DNA from: Lewinella sp. LCG006
Lineage (GTDB): Bacteria > Bacteroidota > Bacteroidia > Chitinophagales > Saprospiraceae
NCBI RefSeq assembly: GCF_040784935.1
Contig: NZ_CP160680.1
Coordinates: 4,124,501-4,188,500 of the forward strand
Direction: 5' to 3'
Length of the DNA: 64,000 nucleotides
The notes beneath the pieces are model-generated. The model was given only the letters and a program-made list of their open reading frames with translations, had not been told where the DNA came from and ran no database searches. Positions 62,013-64,000 of the stretch are shown here, piece after piece (the stretch's first letter is position 1; each line of letters opens with the position of its first letter). The position numbers were made by a program, and so were the translations under genes.

Positions 62013-62974
62013 ATGAGAATAGTTTACGTCATTGTATTGAACCTAGTATTTCTACCCATATTATTAACTGGACAAGCAACCGAGGATTCTGATGAAATAA
62101 AGCCATTGGAACAATTTGTAGGGTATTATGATGTAGGCACAAAGCCGAATAAACCCTTTTTTAGAAGTAGATGGTACTTAAAAGAAGGAAAGTTATATAC
62201 CATATATGATTCAGACATCGATAGGAAATTTGAACCATATGAAAATAATAAGTTAAGGTACAATGTGTTTTATGATGAAGAAAATCTTCCAGAAATAGAT
62301 GAAAATGATACCACTTACTATGTGGTTTTGACATTTGAAGAAAGTCAACTTAAGAGCTTTAAAATAATTCGACCAAGAAAAGAATGGGAAACAGATTTAT
62401 ATGGATATAGGAATAGTGATTTGTCACCATTTGCAATTTACACTGAGCAAGAATTGACAAATACTCATAGTACTAAAAATTTCAGGTATAATTATAGTGA
62501 TGAAGACGAGGATTTTATAATGGATTTTTCTAGGAATATAGAAGCAAATCAACCGGGTCTTTTAGATGATTTTGGGTTAGATAATGTTCCAATAACAACC
62601 TATAAAATATATCCAAATTTAGAAACTTATCATAATAGTGTATTAACACCAGAAGCACCAGAATGGCAACAAGGAAGAGTTTGGACAGAGAATGAAATTA
62701 GATTGGTTTCCCCGGTAAATCTAGAAATGGAAGACCCCGGATTAAATTCAAGTGATCTGTTGATCCATGAATATATACATTGTTTGCATTGGAATAAGGT
62801 GGGAGATCCAAATTCAATTCCTAAATGGCTTTGGGAAGGAGTGGCATTATATAAAGGATGTTGTGAATGGGGGAATTTGAAAGGATTAGATTATTTAAAT
62901 AATGGAGATTATCCGACCTTAAAAGAGATAAATAGAAATAGTGGATTTCAATATGAATTAGGTTACTATACCCG
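62013..62974 (+). pseudogene. Exported gluzincin-type metallopeptidase, 3' end cut by IS630
   Basis: About 320 residues before the insertion. Signal peptide 1-22 (IVLNLVFLPILLTGQ). An N-terminal lipocalin-like or beta-rich part (VGYYDVGTKPNKPFFRSRWYLKEGKLY) precedes the metalloprotease segment: zinc motif HEYIH with His252, Glu253, His256, and the third-ligand region WLWEGVALYKGC. This resembles peptidase_MA-like domains, in which a GY-x-YVEYLV-type helix follows. Here the frame breaks at ELGYY right where the IS630 DNA starts, so the final helices are missing. Very AT-rich coding sequence. Lies after core GTTATGT, thus a further cassette cargo by position. Confidence 0.65.
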
Positions 62975-64000
62975 TCCCTAAGTGGTTTGGGCGTATACAG
63001 AAGTCCCACCTACTGAACGAAAATTCAACGTTAGTAGCCTGCGTAACTCTGACTTGTGTGACTTAGTGTCATTGAGAAAATCAATTATTCCGTCTTTGAA
63101 TTTTGAATACGTATCGTAGTAAATAGAGCTGATGACTTTTTTACGCATAAACTTCCAAAGCCGCTCTATTAGATTCAAATTAGGAGAATAAGGGGGTAGA
63201 AATACAAATTCTATGCGCTGATCAGCGGCCCAGTCCTGGAGCATTTTATTGCGATTATAGCGGGCATTATCGCAGATCAGATATATTTTCTTCTTTGGAT
63301 GTTTCTTCAATAATTGCCGGCACAGCCGTTGGGTAGACTGTGCATTGATAGAATCAGTGATGTCATAAACCAGGTGCTCAGGCTTAAGTGCATTGATCGC
63401 ACCGTTGATATTTACCCGTTTACGACCGCTATTACAGTCCACCTCAAAGTCTCGGCCCTTGCGTATCCAAGCTCTCCCCGTTTTGGTATTATGGGTGGGA
63501 TGACAGCCATCAGCGTAGTATACTACTGCTTCTCCTTGTACGGCTTGTTCCAAAAGTTCGGGCAGTACGTCATCTAGAAAATCCAGCTGATCTTGTTCGT
63601 TAGCTTTGCTGGCTACTGCCTTGGTCTGCTTGTATACAAAGCCAATGCGATGCAGGAGCTGAGTCATACCAGATACCGAATAAATAACGCCAAAGGTTAC
63701 TTGAACATACTCACAAATGGAAGCGGCTTCTTCGTACAAGTTCTCTTCCAAGTGAGCTGTCAAGAGTAAAATCTCTTCCTCGTTCAGTTTTCCTGAATAG
63801 GGCGTAAACCCATCCAAGAGGTAAGCCGTCAATCCCTTTTCATAAAAGGCTTTCGCGTAACGTCTGATGGTATTATCATCCAAACCCAGCGCAGCCTCAA
63901 TGACCTTGATCTTATGTCCCTGATGCAACATAATCAAGACCGTAACCTTGCGGAATTGACGCGGGGGCAAATTCGGATGCTTCTGAATTTGACGTAATTG
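62966..64000 (-). mobile_element. IS630-family element, right end outside window
   Basis: The left end lies close to 62966-62980, where the metallopeptidase frame changes into sequence ending the transposase gene. IS630 elements insert at TA; the TATA at about 62966-62970 fits. The exact terminal repeat cannot be fixed without the other end. Confidence 0.65.
62978..64000 (-). CDS. IS630-family transposase, 5' end outside window
   Basis: At least 340 codons; the frame is open to the right edge, so the start lies beyond 64000. N-terminal HTH region (VIEAALGLDDNTIRRYAKAFYEKGLTAYL), then the DDE core: VVYYADGCHPTHNTKTGRAWIRKG (first Asp), IYLICDNARYNRN (second Asp), and LPPYSPNLNLIERLWKFMRKKV (Glu). 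Clear IS630/Tc1-type transposase, apparently intact. Confidence 0.93.
   Translation of the reverse strand, partial: QLRQIQKHPNLPPRQFRKVTVLIMLHQGHKIKVIEAALGLDDNTIRRYAKAFYEKGLTAYLLDGFTPYSGKLNEEEILLLTAHLEENLYEEAASICEYVQVTFGVIYSVSGMTQLLHRIGFVYKQTKAVASKANEQDQLDFLDDVLPELLEQAVQGEAVVYYADGCHPTHNTKTGRAWIRKGRDFEVDCNSGRKRVNINGAINALKPEHLVYDITDSINAQSTQRLCRQLLKKHPKKKIYLICDNARYNRNKMLQDWAADQRIEFVFLPPYSPNLNLIERLWKFMRKKVISSIYYDTYSKFKDGIIDFLNDTKSHKSELRRLLTLNFRSVGGTSVYAQTT

Noticed and set aside
1-64000. tRNA, rRNA, riboswitch or retron-type RNA genes
   Set aside because: None recognised by eye in the gene-free stretches; a covariance search was not possible here.

Overview
The window looks like chromosomal DNA of a gliding or marine-type Bacteroidota of the Saprospiria/Lewinella kind. 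The evidence is a SusC/SusD pair, many lipoproteins with Bacteroidota lipoboxes, a type IX secretion C-terminal tail, a split transketolase, an HU gene with a TTG-N19-TAnnTTTG promoter, and three giant FG-GAP/ASPIC-UnbV lipoproteins. No rRNA, tRNA or CRISPR array was recognised.

Layout. 1-1.3 kb: 5' part of a Cap4-like (DUF4297) nuclease running off the left edge, next to decayed gene fragments. 1.3-12.5 kb: a run of minus-strand genes: DUF6090-like and TraB/GumN proteins, NudK, a WD40-caspase protein, a papain-like protease with a DUF4384-like tail, a NarL-type response regulator with a TPR histidine kinase, and a trans-sulfuration enzyme. 12.5-25.2 kb: housekeeping and transport: a 182-bp tandem repeat, a DUF4874/DUF4832 type IX-secreted protein, split transketolase, HU, a small lipoprotein, a YbjN-like/OppB/OppC operon beside an M19 dipeptidase, an SDR and a two-domain retropepsin-like protease with PDZ. 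25.7-44.3 kb: a plus-strand envelope locus: SusC, SusD, three paralogous ~1090-residue FG-GAP lipoproteins with a small lipoprotein between the first two, a haloperoxidase-like PAP2 lipoprotein and a SusB-like GH97 glycosidase. 44.4-46.8 kb: a GNAT/HTH two-gene module with a palindromic operator, and a HI0933-type flavoprotein.

47.2-63 kb is accessory DNA and the most interesting part. It reads as an integron-like gene-cassette array. All cargo but one small gene points the same way. Units are separated by long imperfect palindromes ending in a GTTG core. In four different kinds of unit the first ~10-14 bases (starting at GTTG) are the reverse complement of the bases at the 3' end of the SAME unit. 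That head-to-own-tail match is the signature of attC-bounded cassettes (R' paired with R''). A 179-bp gene-less unit occurs in three full and two partial copies. Cargo includes a three-gene glycosyltransferase/methyltransferase/GT39 set (about 3.2 kb), a 1263-residue uncharacterised protein that is the only gene of its cassette, a 63-codon ORF, and DUF1905, VOC and SRPBCC proteins. Two broken parts of tyrosine recombinases (a catalytic-domain part and a core-binding part) lie in the array. It has also been hit by IS66, IS4 (decayed) and IS630 elements.

Confidence is high for conserved enzymes and IS transposases. The cassette interpretation rests on complementarity I read by eye and needs the structural and comparative tests listed.
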